DNA of 33,118 nucleotides, taken from Hyphomicrobiales bacterium. Its GTDB lineage: Bacteria > Pseudomonadota > Alphaproteobacteria > Rhizobiales > Rhizobiaceae. Shown here one piece after another: positions 8,890-16,524 of the stretch (position 1 is the stretch's first letter; each line of letters begins with the position of its first letter). Where the stretch lies: positions 68,441 through 101,558 of the forward strand of contig UCFC01000028.1 in the NCBI GenBank assembly GCA_900471515.1, written 5' to 3'. The notes beneath the pieces are model-generated. The model saw only the letters and a program-made list of their open reading frames with translations. It was not told the DNA's origin and made no database searches. The translations under genes and the position numbers were made by a program.

Positions 8890-9843
8890 ATGGTAAAAAG
8901 ATCGGAGACTTCCGGACGGCTGGACGATGCGGCGCGCGCCGGCTGGCTCTATTATGTCGCCGGCCGCACGCAGGATGAAATCGCCTCCGCCATGGGCATT
9001 TCGCGTCAGTCGGCGCAGCGGCTCGTCTCGCTTGCCGTGGCCGAGAGGCTGATCAAGGTCAGGCTCGACCATCCGATCGCGGCCTGCCTGGAACTCGGCA
9101 ACCAGCTGCGCAGGAAATTCGGCCTCAGGCATGTGGAAATCGTTCCGAGCGATCCGGGCTCGTCCTCGACGACGGTCGGAATTGCGGAGGCCGCGGCTTC
9201 CGAAATCGAGCGCTGGCTGAAACGCGCCGATCCGATCGTGCTTGCCGTCGGCACCGGGCGAACGCTGAAGGCGGCCGTCGATCAGTTGCCGGCGATCGAA
9301 TGTCCGAACCACCGCATCGTCTCGCTGACGGGCAATATCGCGCCCGACGGTTCGGCCGCCTATTACAACGTCATCTTCAGCATGGCGGACGCCGTGAAGG
9401 CGCGGCACTATCCGATGCCGCTGCCGGTTCTCGTCACCTCGTCGGAGGAGCGGGAACTCCTGCACGGACAGCAACTGGTGCGCTCGACGCTGGCAATCAG
9501 CGCACAGGCGGACGTAACCTTTGTCGGGATCGGCGAACTCGGCATCGACGGCCCGCTCTGCGTCGACGGTTTCCTCGAAAAAGACGAGATGATGGAACTG
9601 ATGCGCGCAGGGGCGGCCGGCGAGATCTGCGGCTGGATATTCGATGCCGAGGGAAAGCTGCTCGACAACCCGATCAACGAACGTGTCGCATCCGCTCCGA
9701 TCCCGCCGCGCGATTCGTCCACCGTCATCGGCATCGCCAAGGGCAAGCGCAAGTTCAGGGCGATCAAGGCCGCCATTACCGGCCATCAAGTGAACGGTTT
9801 GATCACTGACGAAGAGACCGCTGAGTTTTTGCTCAGTAACTGA
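8890..9843 (+). CDS. SorC-family sugar-binding transcriptional regulator of the polyol operon
   Basis: This 317-residue protein has an N-terminal helix-turn-helix (about residues 14-55: ARAGWLYYVAGRTQDEIASA, then GISRQSAQRLV) followed by a SorC-type sugar-phosphate-binding domain of roughly 250 residues. The phosphate-site loops VGTGRTLKAAV and VGIGELG are visible. Length is normal for the family. It sits directly upstream of smoE in the same orientation, the position of the smo regulator in comparable rhizobial and Rhodobacter loci. The operator-like half-sites before its own gene and before smoE support control of both. Its stop codon lies inside a 25-bp inverted repeat. Whether it activates or represses, and its effector, cannot be told from sequence. 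Confidence 0.88.
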   Translation: MVKRSETSGRLDDAARAGWLYYVAGRTQDEIASAMGISRQSAQRLVSLAVAERLIKVRLDHPIAACLELGNQLRRKFGLRHVEIVPSDPGSSSTTVGIAEAAASEIERWLKRADPIVLAVGTGRTLKAAVDQLPAIECPNHRIVSLTGNIAPDGSAAYYNVIFSMADAVKARHYPMPLPVLVTSSEERELLHGQQLVRSTLAISAQADVTFVGIGELGIDGPLCVDGFLEKDEMMELMRAGAAGEICGWIFDAEGKLLDNPINERVASAPIPPRDSSTVIGIAKGKRKFRAIKAAITGHQVNGLITDEETAEFLLSN

Positions 9844-9850
9844 GCAAAAA
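9826..9850. promoter_or_regulatory. 25-bp perfect inverted repeat across the SorC regulator stop codon
   Basis: The arms TTTTTGCTCAGT and ACTGAGCAAAAA (12 bp each) flank a single central A. They contain the TGCTCA/TGAGCA half-sites repeated in the smoE promoter. No T-run follows on the plus strand, so an operator reading is preferred to a terminator. Confidence 0.6.
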
Positions 9851-9911
9851 TATTTCCCTTTATAATCAATGTTATAGTGTGCCTTTTCGGCATCGCAGCA
9901 ACGATTGCCGA

Positions 9912-9940
9912 TTGACAAATTTTCGCCATTGATGAGTAAT
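9912..9940 (+). promoter_or_regulatory. Candidate sigma-70 promoter of the smo operon
   Basis: A perfect -35 hexamer TTGACA (9912-9917) is followed after 17 bp by AGTAAT (9935-9940, 4 of 6 consensus). The first operator half-site, ATGAGTA, overlaps the -10 element. Predicted transcription start is near 9947. Confidence 0.55.
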
Positions 9941-9973
9941 TGCCCATGAGCAAAGCGAATGCTCACTACTCAT
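9932..9973. promoter_or_regulatory. Operator half-site cluster in the smoE promoter
   Basis: Two overlapping inverted repeats lie here. The outer pair is ATGAGTA (9932-9938) and TACTCAT (9967-9973). The inner pair is TGAGCA (9947-9952) and TGCTCA (9960-9965). They overlap the -10 element and the predicted start site of the smo promoter. The likely ligand is the adjacent SorC-family regulator. Confidence 0.55.
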
Positions 9974-9989
9974 CTTCTGGGAGGAAGAT

Positions 9990-11300
9990 ATGACATTGAG
10001 AACTCTCCTGCTGGGCGCCTGCTCGGCAATGGCGTTTGCCGGCATGGCTTCGGCCGAGACGCTGACAATCGCGACCGTCAACAACGGCGACATGATCCGG
10101 ATGCAGAAGCTGACGGATGACTTCAAGGCGAAGAATCCCGGCATCGACCTTGAATGGGTAACGCTCGAAGAAAACGTTCTGCGCCAGAAGGTCACGACCG
10201 ATATCGCGACCAAGGGCGGCCAGTACGACGTTCTGACGATCGGCACCTACGAAGTTCCGATCTGGGCAAAGCAGGGCTGGCTCCTGCCGCTCGACAATCT
10301 CGGCGCCAGCTATGACGTGGACGATCTGCTGCCGGCCATCCGCAGCGGCATCAGCCAGGACGGCAAGCTCTATGCAGCTCCGTTCTACGGCGAAAGCTCC
10401 ATGGTCATGTACCGCAAGGACCTGTTCGACGCTGCCGGCCTGAAGATGCCCGACGCGCCGACCTGGGACTTCATCGCGGATGCCGCGAAGAAGATCACCA
10501 ACAAGGACAAGGAAATCTACGGCATCTGCCTGCGTGGCAAGGCCGGCTGGGGTGAAAACATGGCCTTCCTGACGGCTATGTCGAATTCCTTCGGCGCCCG
10601 CTGGTTCGACGAACAGTGGAAGCCGCAGTTCGATCAGCCCGAGTGGAAGGACACGCTGAACTTCTACGTCAACCTGATGAAGGAAGCCGGCCCTCCCGGC
10701 GCTTCTTCCAACGGCTTCAACGAAAACCTGGCGCTCTTCCAGACCGGCAAGTGCGGCATGTGGATCGACGCAACGGTTGCCGCGTCCTTTGTCAGCAACC
10801 CGAAGGAATCCACCGTGGCCGACAAGGTCGGCTTCGCGCTGGCTCCGGACAAGGGTCTCGGCAAGCGCGGCAACTGGCTCTGGGCCTGGAACCTCGCCAT
10901 CCCGGCAGGCTCGCAGAAGTCTGAAGCCGCCGAGAAGTTCATCGCCTGGGCAACGAGCAAGGACTACACCAACCTCGTCGCCGAGAAGGAAGGCTGGCTG
11001 AACGCACCTCCCGGCACGCGCAGCTCGCTCTATGCGAATGCCGACTATCAGAAGGCTGCTCCGTTCGCGAAGATGACGCTCGACAGCATCAACTCCGCCG
11101 ACCCGACCAAGCCGACCGTCAAGCCGGTTCCCTATGTGGGTGTCCAGTTCGTGGCGATCCCGGAATTCCAGGGTATCGGCACGGCCGTTGGCCAGCAGTT
11201 CTCCGCAGCCCTTGCCGGCCAGATCTCGGTCGACCAGGCCCTGCAGAGCGCACAGCAGCTGACCACCCGCGAAATGACCAAGGCGGGCTACATCAAGTAA
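9990..11300 (+). CDS. smoE: Sorbitol/mannitol ABC transporter, periplasmic substrate-binding protein
   Basis: This 436-residue family 1 extracellular solute-binding protein would capture polyols such as sorbitol and mannitol and pass them to SmoFG. A Sec signal peptide (about residues 1-22, hydrophobic LLLGACSAMAFAGMASA, cleavage before ETLTIATV) is clear. The mature part has the two-lobe binding-protein pattern, with conserved segments GQYDVLTIGTYEVPIWAKQG, AAPFYGESSMVMYRKDLFD and NWLWAWNLAIPAGS. GGGAGGAAG gives a strong ribosome site just before the ATG. It heads the smoEFGK block and is separated from smoF by 133 bp containing two hairpins, the usual arrangement for making extra binding protein. 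The sorbitol/mannitol assignment rests on gene order and family resemblance. Confidence 0.92.
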   Translation: MTLRTLLLGACSAMAFAGMASAETLTIATVNNGDMIRMQKLTDDFKAKNPGIDLEWVTLEENVLRQKVTTDIATKGGQYDVLTIGTYEVPIWAKQGWLLPLDNLGASYDVDDLLPAIRSGISQDGKLYAAPFYGESSMVMYRKDLFDAAGLKMPDAPTWDFIADAAKKITNKDKEIYGICLRGKAGWGENMAFLTAMSNSFGARWFDEQWKPQFDQPEWKDTLNFYVNLMKEAGPPGASSNGFNENLALFQTGKCGMWIDATVAASFVSNPKESTVADKVGFALAPDKGLGKRGNWLWAWNLAIPAGSQKSEAAEKFIAWATSKDYTNLVAEKEGWLNAPPGTRSSLYANADYQKAAPFAKMTLDSINSADPTKPTVKPVPYVGVQFVAIPEFQGIGTAVGQQFSAALAGQISVDQALQSAQQLTTREMTKAGYIK

Positions 11301-11317
11301 AACCTCCTGAGAATGGA

Positions 11318-11336
11318 CGGAATGCTTGACATTCCG
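11318..11336 (+). promoter_or_regulatory. Small mRNA hairpin after smoE
   Basis: The stem CGGAATG (11318-11324) and CATTCCG (11330-11336) encloses a 5-nt loop. It lies between the smoE stop codon and a larger hairpin and is likely a 3' stabilising structure. Confidence 0.4.
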
Positions 11337-11344
11337 CACCTCTG

Positions 11345-11384
11345 GGCCGCCGATTGCCCGAACTGCATCGGCGGCCTCTTTTTT
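11345..11384 (+). terminator. Intrinsic terminator or attenuator between smoE and smoF
   Basis: A perfect 10-bp stem, GGCCGCCGAT (11345-11354) and ATCGGCGGCC (11367-11376), with a 12-nt loop is followed by TCTTTTTT. smoF has no obvious promoter of its own, so partial read-through would set a high ratio of binding protein to permease. Confidence 0.75.
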
Positions 11385-11433
11385 CAAAACGTCCTGCAGC
11401 CGTTCCCGCTTCAGATCAGACCGGTGATTTGCC

Positions 11434-12306
11434 ATGGCAACGTTACACACCCGCTCCGCAGCCCGCTTGATGATGGCACCCTCCGTGGTGCTGCTCTTTG
11501 CGTGGATGATCGTCCCGCTGGCGATGACGATTTACTTCTCCCTGCTGAACTACAATCTGCTCAGCCCGGGCATGGAGAATTTCGTCGGTCTCCTGAATTA
11601 CGAATATTTCCTCACCGACCCGGCCTTCTTCGCCGCGCTCGTCAATACGCTGGTGCTGGTCGCCGGCGTGCTGCTTATCACCGTCGTCGGCGGCATTCTC
11701 TTCGCGCTCCTGCTCGATCAGCCGATCTACGGCCAGGGCATCGTGCGCATTCTGGTCATTGCGCCCTTTTTCGTCATGCCGACGGTGGCGGCCCTTGTCT
11801 GGAAGAACATGTTCATGAACCCGGTCAACGGCCTCTTCGCCTATATGGCAAAGGCCGTCGGTCTGCAGCCGATCGACTGGCTGGCGACCGTGCCGCTGTT
11901 TTCGGTCATCCTGATCGTCGCCTGGCAGTGGCTGCCGTTTGCCACGCTCATCCTGCTCACCGCGCTGCAGTCGCTTGACGAAGAGCAGAAGGAAGCCGCC
12001 GAAATGGACGGCGCCGGCGCGATCTCGAAATTCATCTATATCATCCTGCCGCACATGGCCCGCGCCATCACCGTGGTGATCCTCATCCAGACGATCTTCC
12101 TGCTGTCGGTCTTTGCCGAAATCCTCGTCACCACCAATGGCGGGCCGGGCACGCAGAGCACGAACCTCACCTACCTCGTCTATGCGCAGGCTCTGCTGCA
12201 GTTCGATATCGGCGGCGCATCGGCGGGCGGTATCGTCGCGGTCGTGCTTGCCAATATCGTTGCGATCTTCCTCGTGCGCCTCGTCGGCAAGAATCTGGAG
12301 GCTTGA
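11434..12306 (+). CDS. smoF: Sorbitol/mannitol ABC transporter permease
   Basis: This 290-residue inner-membrane protein of the MalF/UgpA-type sugar permease group has about six transmembrane segments. The first is at about residues 14-33 (SVVLLFAWMIVPLAMTIYFS). The cytoplasmic EAA loop that docks on the ATPase is visible as EAAEMDGAGAISKFIYIILP, starting near Glu187. It follows the smoE attenuator and is coupled to smoG: stop TGA and the next ATG are one base apart (TGAGATG). Family and operon role are secure. Polyol specificity comes from the locus. Confidence 0.92.
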   Translation: MATLHTRSAARLMMAPSVVLLFAWMIVPLAMTIYFSLLNYNLLSPGMENFVGLLNYEYFLTDPAFFAALVNTLVLVAGVLLITVVGGILFALLLDQPIYGQGIVRILVIAPFFVMPTVAALVWKNMFMNPVNGLFAYMAKAVGLQPIDWLATVPLFSVILIVAWQWLPFATLILLTALQSLDEEQKEAAEMDGAGAISKFIYIILPHMARAITVVILIQTIFLLSVFAEILVTTNGGPGTQSTNLTYLVYAQALLQFDIGGASAGGIVAVVLANIVAIFLVRLVGKNLEA

Positions 12307-12307
12307 G

Positions 12308-13138
12308 ATGGCTAGAAAGGTCACTACCCAACGCAAGGTCGTGATGACCGCAATCGCCTGGGCGCTCGGCATCCTGATCTTCTTCCCGATCCTGTGGACG
12401 TTCCTGACGAGCTTCAAGTCGGAAGCCGATGCCATCGCCTCGCCGCCGCAGTTCCTGTTCTTCCACTGGACGACGGAAAACTATTCCGAAGTGCAGAGCC
12501 GGTCCGACTATCTCAGCCACTTCATGAATTCGGTGGTGATCTCCTTCGGCTCGACGCTGATCGGCCTTATCATCGCCATTCCCGCCGCCTGGGCCATGGC
12601 CTTTGCGCCGACCAAGCGGACCAAGGACGTCCTGATGTGGATGCTGTCCACGAAGATGATGCCGCCGGTCGGCGCGCTCATCCCGATCTACCTGATGTTC
12701 CGCAATTCCGGCCTGCTCGATACGCGCACCGGCCTCGTCATCGTGCTGACGCTGATCAACCTGCCGATCATCGTGTGGATGCTCTACACCTATTTCAAGG
12801 AAATTCCCGGCGAGATCCTGGAGGCCGCCCGCATGGACGGCGCCTCGCTCGTCAAGGAAATTATCTACGTGCTGACGCCGATGGCGGTGCCCGGCATTGC
12901 CTCGACGCTGCTCTTGAACATCATCCTCGCCTGGAACGAAGCCTTCTGGACGCTGAACCTGACGGCCTCCAAGGCGGCGCCGCTGACAGCCTTCATCGCC
13001 TCTTATTCGAGCCCGGAAGGCCTGTTCTACGCCAAGCTTTCGGCCGCTTCGACCATGGCGATCGCGCCGATCCTCATCCTCGGCTGGTTCAGCCAGAAAC
13101 AACTTGTCCGCGGCCTGACCTTCGGCGCGGTGAAATAA
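12308..13138 (+). CDS. smoG: Sorbitol/mannitol ABC transporter permease
   Basis: This 276-residue partner permease is of the MalG type. The true start is the ATG at 12308, immediately after the smoF stop. A longer open frame from 12113 only overlaps smoF in another frame. Membrane segments are evident from residue 12 onward (VMTAIAWALGILIFFPILWTF) and five more follow. The EAA loop reads EAARMDGASLVKEIIYVLTP, starting near Glu172. It pairs with SmoF to form the translocation pore, energised by SmoK encoded 18 bp downstream. Confidence 0.92.
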   Translation: MARKVTTQRKVVMTAIAWALGILIFFPILWTFLTSFKSEADAIASPPQFLFFHWTTENYSEVQSRSDYLSHFMNSVVISFGSTLIGLIIAIPAAWAMAFAPTKRTKDVLMWMLSTKMMPPVGALIPIYLMFRNSGLLDTRTGLVIVLTLINLPIIVWMLYTYFKEIPGEILEAARMDGASLVKEIIYVLTPMAVPGIASTLLLNIILAWNEAFWTLNLTASKAAPLTAFIASYSSPEGLFYAKLSAASTMAIAPILILGWFSQKQLVRGLTFGAVK

Positions 13139-13156
13139 GATCACAGGGAGAGAAAC

Positions 13157-14155
13157 ATGGGCAGCATTACCCTTCAGCAGGTTTCGAAGGTCTTCGGCGA
13201 AGCCAAGGTCATCCCTTCGATCGATCTCGATATCAAGGACGGCGAGTTCGTCGTCTTCGTCGGCCCGTCCGGCTGCGGCAAGTCCACGCTCTTGCGCCTG
13301 ATCGCCGGCCTTGAGGATGTCTCCGGCGGCAAGATCGTCATCGACGGCAAGGATGCCACCGAAAAGGCGCCGTCCGAGCGCGGTCTGGCGATGGTGTTCC
13401 AGTCCTACGCGCTCTATCCGCATATGAGCGTGCGCAACAACATCGCCTTCCCGCTGAAGATGGCGGGCATGGACAAGGCGGAGATCGACCGCAAGGTCAA
13501 TGATGCGGCCCGCGTGCTGAACCTCGGCGACTATCTCGACCGCAAGCCGCGCCAGCTTTCGGGCGGCCAGCGCCAGCGTGTCGCGATCGGCCGCGCGATC
13601 GTGCGCCAGCCGTCGGCCTTCCTGTTCGACGAGCCGCTGTCGAACCTCGATGCGGCGCTGCGCGTCAACATGCGCATCGAGATCAGCGAGCTGCACCAGC
13701 AGCTGAAGACGACGATGATCTACGTCACCCACGACCAGGTGGAAGCCATGACCATGGCGGACAAGATCGTCGTGCTGAACAGGGGCAATATCGAGCAGGT
13801 CGGCTCGCCGCTGGAACTCTACCGCAGCCCGCGCAACCTCTTCGTCGCAGGCTTCATCGGTTCGCCGCGCATGAATTTCATCAAGGGGCAGAATGCCGCG
13901 CAGCTCAATGCGCACACGATCGGCATCCGTCCGGAACATGTGCTGCTGTCGACCGAGAACGGCGACTGGAAGGGCAGGGTCACGGTCGCCGAGCATCTCG
14001 GCTCGGATACGTTCCTGCACGTCGATGTCGAGAGCATCGGCATGGTGACGGCGCGCAGCAACGGCGACTTCGCATCCAAGGCAGGCGACATCGTCTACCT
14101 GACGCCGGACAAGACGCGCATCCATAAATTCAACGAGGGCGGCCTGGCGATCTAA
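13157..14155 (+). CDS. smoK: Sorbitol/mannitol ABC transporter ATP-binding protein
   Basis: This 332-residue ATPase is of the MalK/UgpC class. Walker A is GPSGCGKST (residues 36-44, Lys42). The Q-loop lies in [13 protein letters not shown], the signature is LSGGQRQR, Walker B and catalytic Glu are in [12 protein letters not shown], and the H-loop is [12 protein letters not shown]-terminal TOBE/OB-fold regulatory domain follows from about residue 235 ([10 protein letters not shown]). A ribosome site AGGGAGAG lies just before the ATG. It completes the smoEFGK transporter. In the S. meliloti and Rhodobacter smo loci a short-chain sorbitol dehydrogenase gene comes next; here only 106 bp separate it from mtlK. 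Confidence 0.93.
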   Translation: MGSITLQQVSKVFGEAKVIPSIDLDIKDGEFVVFVGPSGCGKSTLLRLIAGLEDVSGGKIVIDGKDATEKAPSERGLAMVFQSYALYPHMSVRNNIAFPLKMAGMDKAEIDRKVNDAARVLNLGDYLDRKPRQLSGGQRQRVAIGRAIVRQPSAFLFDEPLSNLDAALRVNMRIEISELHQQLKTTMIYVTHDQVEAMTMADKIVVLNRGNIEQVGSPLELYRSPRNLFVAGFIGSPRMNFIKGQNAAQLNAHTIGIRPEHVLLSTENGDWKGRVTVAEHLGSDTFLHVDVESIGMVTARSNGDFASKAGDIVYLTPDKTRIHKFNEGGLAI

Positions 14156-14215
14156 GGCGGCCGCCGGCTGGGGGCAGACATGCGGACCGGGCGATCTCGT
14201 CCGGCCCGCGCTACC

Positions 14216-14236
14216 GGAAGGGCCGAAAGCCCTTTC
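14216..14236 (+). promoter_or_regulatory. Hairpin in the smoK-mtlK spacer
   Basis: The stem AAGGGC (14218-14223) and GCCCTT (14229-14234) encloses loop CGAAA and extends by a G-U and a G-C pair. There is no T-tract, so it is likely an mRNA processing or stability element. Nothing else is recognisable in the 106-bp spacer. Confidence 0.35.
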
Positions 14237-14261
14237 GCAAGACCTTCAAGAGGACTGAAAC

Positions 14262-15743
14262 ATGACGTGCAAACTATCGCTGGCAACGCTCGCCGAGGCG
14301 GCAAAGACCGCGGCCATTCCGGCTTACGACCGGGCGTCGCTGAAAGCCGGCATCGTGCACTTCGGCGTCGGCAATTTCCATCGCGCCCATCAGGCGATCT
14401 ATCTCGACGATCTGTTCAACGCCGGCAGCGACCATGACTGGGCCATCATCGGCGCCGGCGTGCTGCCGTCCGACGCTGCGATGCGCGACAAGCTTGCCGC
14501 GCAGGATTTCCTGACGACCGTCGTCGAGCAGGACAACAACAGGACGGCGGCTCGCGTCACGGCGCCGATGATCGATATCCTGCCGGTCGGCGATGCTGAT
14601 GTCATCATCGCCAAGCTTGCCGATCCCGCCATCCGCATCGTCTCGATGACGATCACCGAAGGCGGCTACTTCATCGACGCTTCGGGCAAGTTCAACCCGG
14701 CGCATCCGGCGATTGCCGCCGACGGCCAGAATCCGGCTGCGCCGAAGACGGTCTTCGGCCTGATCGTTGCCGGCCTCAAGGCGCGCAAGGAGAAGGGCAT
14801 CGCGCCCTTCACCGTCATGTCCTGCGACAACATTCCCCACAATGGTGTGGTGACCGCGAATGCCGTCGTCGGCACGGCGAAGCTTTCCGATCCTGCCTTT
14901 GCCGACTGGATCAAGGCAAACGTCTCCTTCCCGAACGGCATGGTGGACCGCATCACGCCGGCGACCAGCCAGCGCGAGATCGATTTTCTCAAAGAGAATT
15001 TCGATATCGAGGACAATTGGCCGGTCTATTGCGAAGAGTTCAAGCAGTGGGTGCTCGAAGACAAATTCCCGATGGGGCGCCCGGCGCTCGAAAAGGTCGG
15101 CGTCACCTTCGTGCCCGATGTCACGCCCTATGAGCACATGAAGATCCGCATCCTCAATGGCGGCCATGCGGCGATCGCCTATCCGGCGGCGCTGATGGAT
15201 ATTCATTTCGTGCATGAGGCGATGGAGAACGATCTGATCCGCGCCTTCCTCGCCAAGCTCGAGAACGAGGAAATCATTCCGATCGTGCCGCCGGTGCCGA
15301 ACACGTCGCTCGCCGACTATTTCAAGCTGATCGAGCGGCGCTTCCTCAATCCAAAGATCGCCGACACGATCCCGCGGCTGGCACAGGACGGTTCCAACCG
15401 TCAGCCGAAATTCATCCTGCCCTCGACGCTCGACAATCTCAGCCAGGGCAAGGATGTCGTCGGTCTCGCGCTCGTCTCCGCGCTCTGGTGCCGCTACTTC
15501 TTCGGCAAGAGCGACAGCGGCAAGGATATCGTCTTCAACGATGCCAGCGCCGACCGTCTGCACGCGGCAGCGGTGAAGGCCAAGGACGATCCGGCGGCGT
15601 TTCTGGTCTTCGACGATATTTTCGGCGAAGTGGCGAAATCCGAGCTTTTCCGCAAGCGTTTCGCCCATGCGCTGAAAACCCTGTGGGAAAAGGGCACCAG
15701 GGAAACCTTGCAGCTCTATCTCGACGGCAAGCTCGCAGTGTAA
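14262..15743 (+). CDS. mtlK: Mannitol 2-dehydrogenase (polyol-specific long-chain dehydrogenase)
   Basis: This 493-residue NAD-dependent enzyme oxidises D-mannitol to D-fructose, and in this family often also D-arabitol to D-xylulose and D-sorbitol to a ketohexose. The N-terminal Rossmann segment IVHFGVGNFHRAHQAIY is typical of the polyol-specific long-chain family. The catalytic motif KIRILNGGH gives Lys294, Asn299 and His302, one off from the Lys295/Asn300/His303 set known in the Pseudomonas fluorescens enzyme. The C-terminal helical domain is complete. It follows the transporter genes and precedes a phosphatase and a pentulose kinase, so imported polyols meet their first catabolic enzyme here. 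Assignment is strong; relative substrate preference is not readable. Confidence 0.94.
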   Translation: MTCKLSLATLAEAAKTAAIPAYDRASLKAGIVHFGVGNFHRAHQAIYLDDLFNAGSDHDWAIIGAGVLPSDAAMRDKLAAQDFLTTVVEQDNNRTAARVTAPMIDILPVGDADVIIAKLADPAIRIVSMTITEGGYFIDASGKFNPAHPAIAADGQNPAAPKTVFGLIVAGLKARKEKGIAPFTVMSCDNIPHNGVVTANAVVGTAKLSDPAFADWIKANVSFPNGMVDRITPATSQREIDFLKENFDIEDNWPVYCEEFKQWVLEDKFPMGRPALEKVGVTFVPDVTPYEHMKIRILNGGHAAIAYPAALMDIHFVHEAMENDLIRAFLAKLENEEIIPIVPPVPNTSLADYFKLIERRFLNPKIADTIPRLAQDGSNRQPKFILPSTLDNLSQGKDVVGLALVSALWCRYFFGKSDSGKDIVFNDASADRLHAAAVKAKDDPAAFLVFDDIFGEVAKSELFRKRFAHALKTLWEKGTRETLQLYLDGKLAV

Positions 15744-15752
15744 GAAATTCCG

Positions 15753-15774
15753 ATGGCGGCGTTTCAGCCGCCAT
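15753..15774 (+). promoter_or_regulatory. Hairpin between mtlK and the HAD phosphatase gene
   Basis: A perfect 8-bp stem, ATGGCGGC (15753-15760) and GCCGCCAT (15767-15774), has a 6-nt loop. No T-run follows, so it is more likely an mRNA stability element than a terminator. Confidence 0.4.
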
Positions 15775-15834
15775 TCCGGCCTTGCGGACAAAGCGGGACG
15801 GTCTCGTCCGAACTGAACTCAGGTTGGGTCTTCC

Positions 15835-16524
15835 ATGGCTGATGCTGAACCACGGCTGGTCATTTTCGATTGTGACGGCGTACTTGTCGACAGCGAGCCG
15901 ATTTCGATCAGCGTTCTCGTCAGGGCGATGGCCGATCTCGGCGTGACGATCACCGAAGACGAGGCCTATGAGCGCTTCCTCGGCAAAAGCCTCGCAACGC
16001 TGATCGACATTTTGGAGACGGAGTTCAACGTGCATGCCAACGAGGAATTCCTCGAAGGCATCCGCACCAATCTCTATGCCCGTTTCCGCACCGAGCTGAA
16101 GGCGATGCCGGGCATCGGCGCGACGATCGACGCGCTCGGCGTTCCCTGTTGCGTTGCTTCGTCCAGCCAGGTCGAGCGGATCAGGCTGTCGCTTTCCGTC
16201 ACCGGACTTCTGCCGAAGCTGCCGAACATCTTCAGCGCCAGCATGGTCAAGCGCGGCAAACCGGCGCCCGATCTCTTTCTCTACGCGGCCGACCAGATGC
16301 ATGTGGAACCGCGCGATTGCATCGTGATCGAGGACAGTCCGGCGGGTATTGCGGCGGCAAAAGCGGCGGGCATGACGGTCTTCGCCTTCACCGGCGGTTC
16401 GCACGCCAATTTCGCCGGATACCGCGAAGAACTCGACCGGCTTTCGCCGGAAGTCGTGTTTGACGCCATGCCGGAATTGATACACCTTGTCCGCAAACAA
16501 AAGCTGGACGGGACTCAGCATTGA
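15835..16524 (+). CDS. HAD superfamily hydrolase, beta-phosphoglucomutase/phosphatase type
   Basis: This 229-residue HAD subfamily IA protein has motif I as IFDCDGVLVDSEP (nucleophile Asp12, acid/base Asp14), a four-helix cap (about residues 17-80), motif II Ser in VASSSQVERI, motif III Lys in KRGKPAPDLFLYAA, and the motif IV acidic pair in CIVIEDSPAGIAAAKAAGM. Homologues occur in polyol operons next to mtlK and may dephosphorylate sugar phosphates or detoxify side products, but no activity can be assigned. Its stop overlaps the next start (TGATG at 16522), so the two are translationally coupled. The upstream ribosome site is weak. Confidence 0.88.
   Translation: MADAEPRLVIFDCDGVLVDSEPISISVLVRAMADLGVTITEDEAYERFLGKSLATLIDILETEFNVHANEEFLEGIRTNLYARFRTELKAMPGIGATIDALGVPCCVASSSQVERIRLSLSVTGLLPKLPNIFSASMVKRGKPAPDLFLYAADQMHVEPRDCIVIEDSPAGIAAAKAAGMTVFAFTGGSHANFAGYREELDRLSPEVVFDAMPELIHLVRKQKLDGTQH

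Noticed and set aside
9826..9850. The 25-bp palindrome as a rho-independent terminator
   Set aside because: The stem is moderate in GC and is not followed by a T-run on the plus strand; its half-sites match the smo operator instead.
12167..14125. A 652-codon minus-strand open frame opposite smoG and smoK
   Set aside because: Shadow of two clear ABC transporter genes; low-complexity composition and no recognisable domain.
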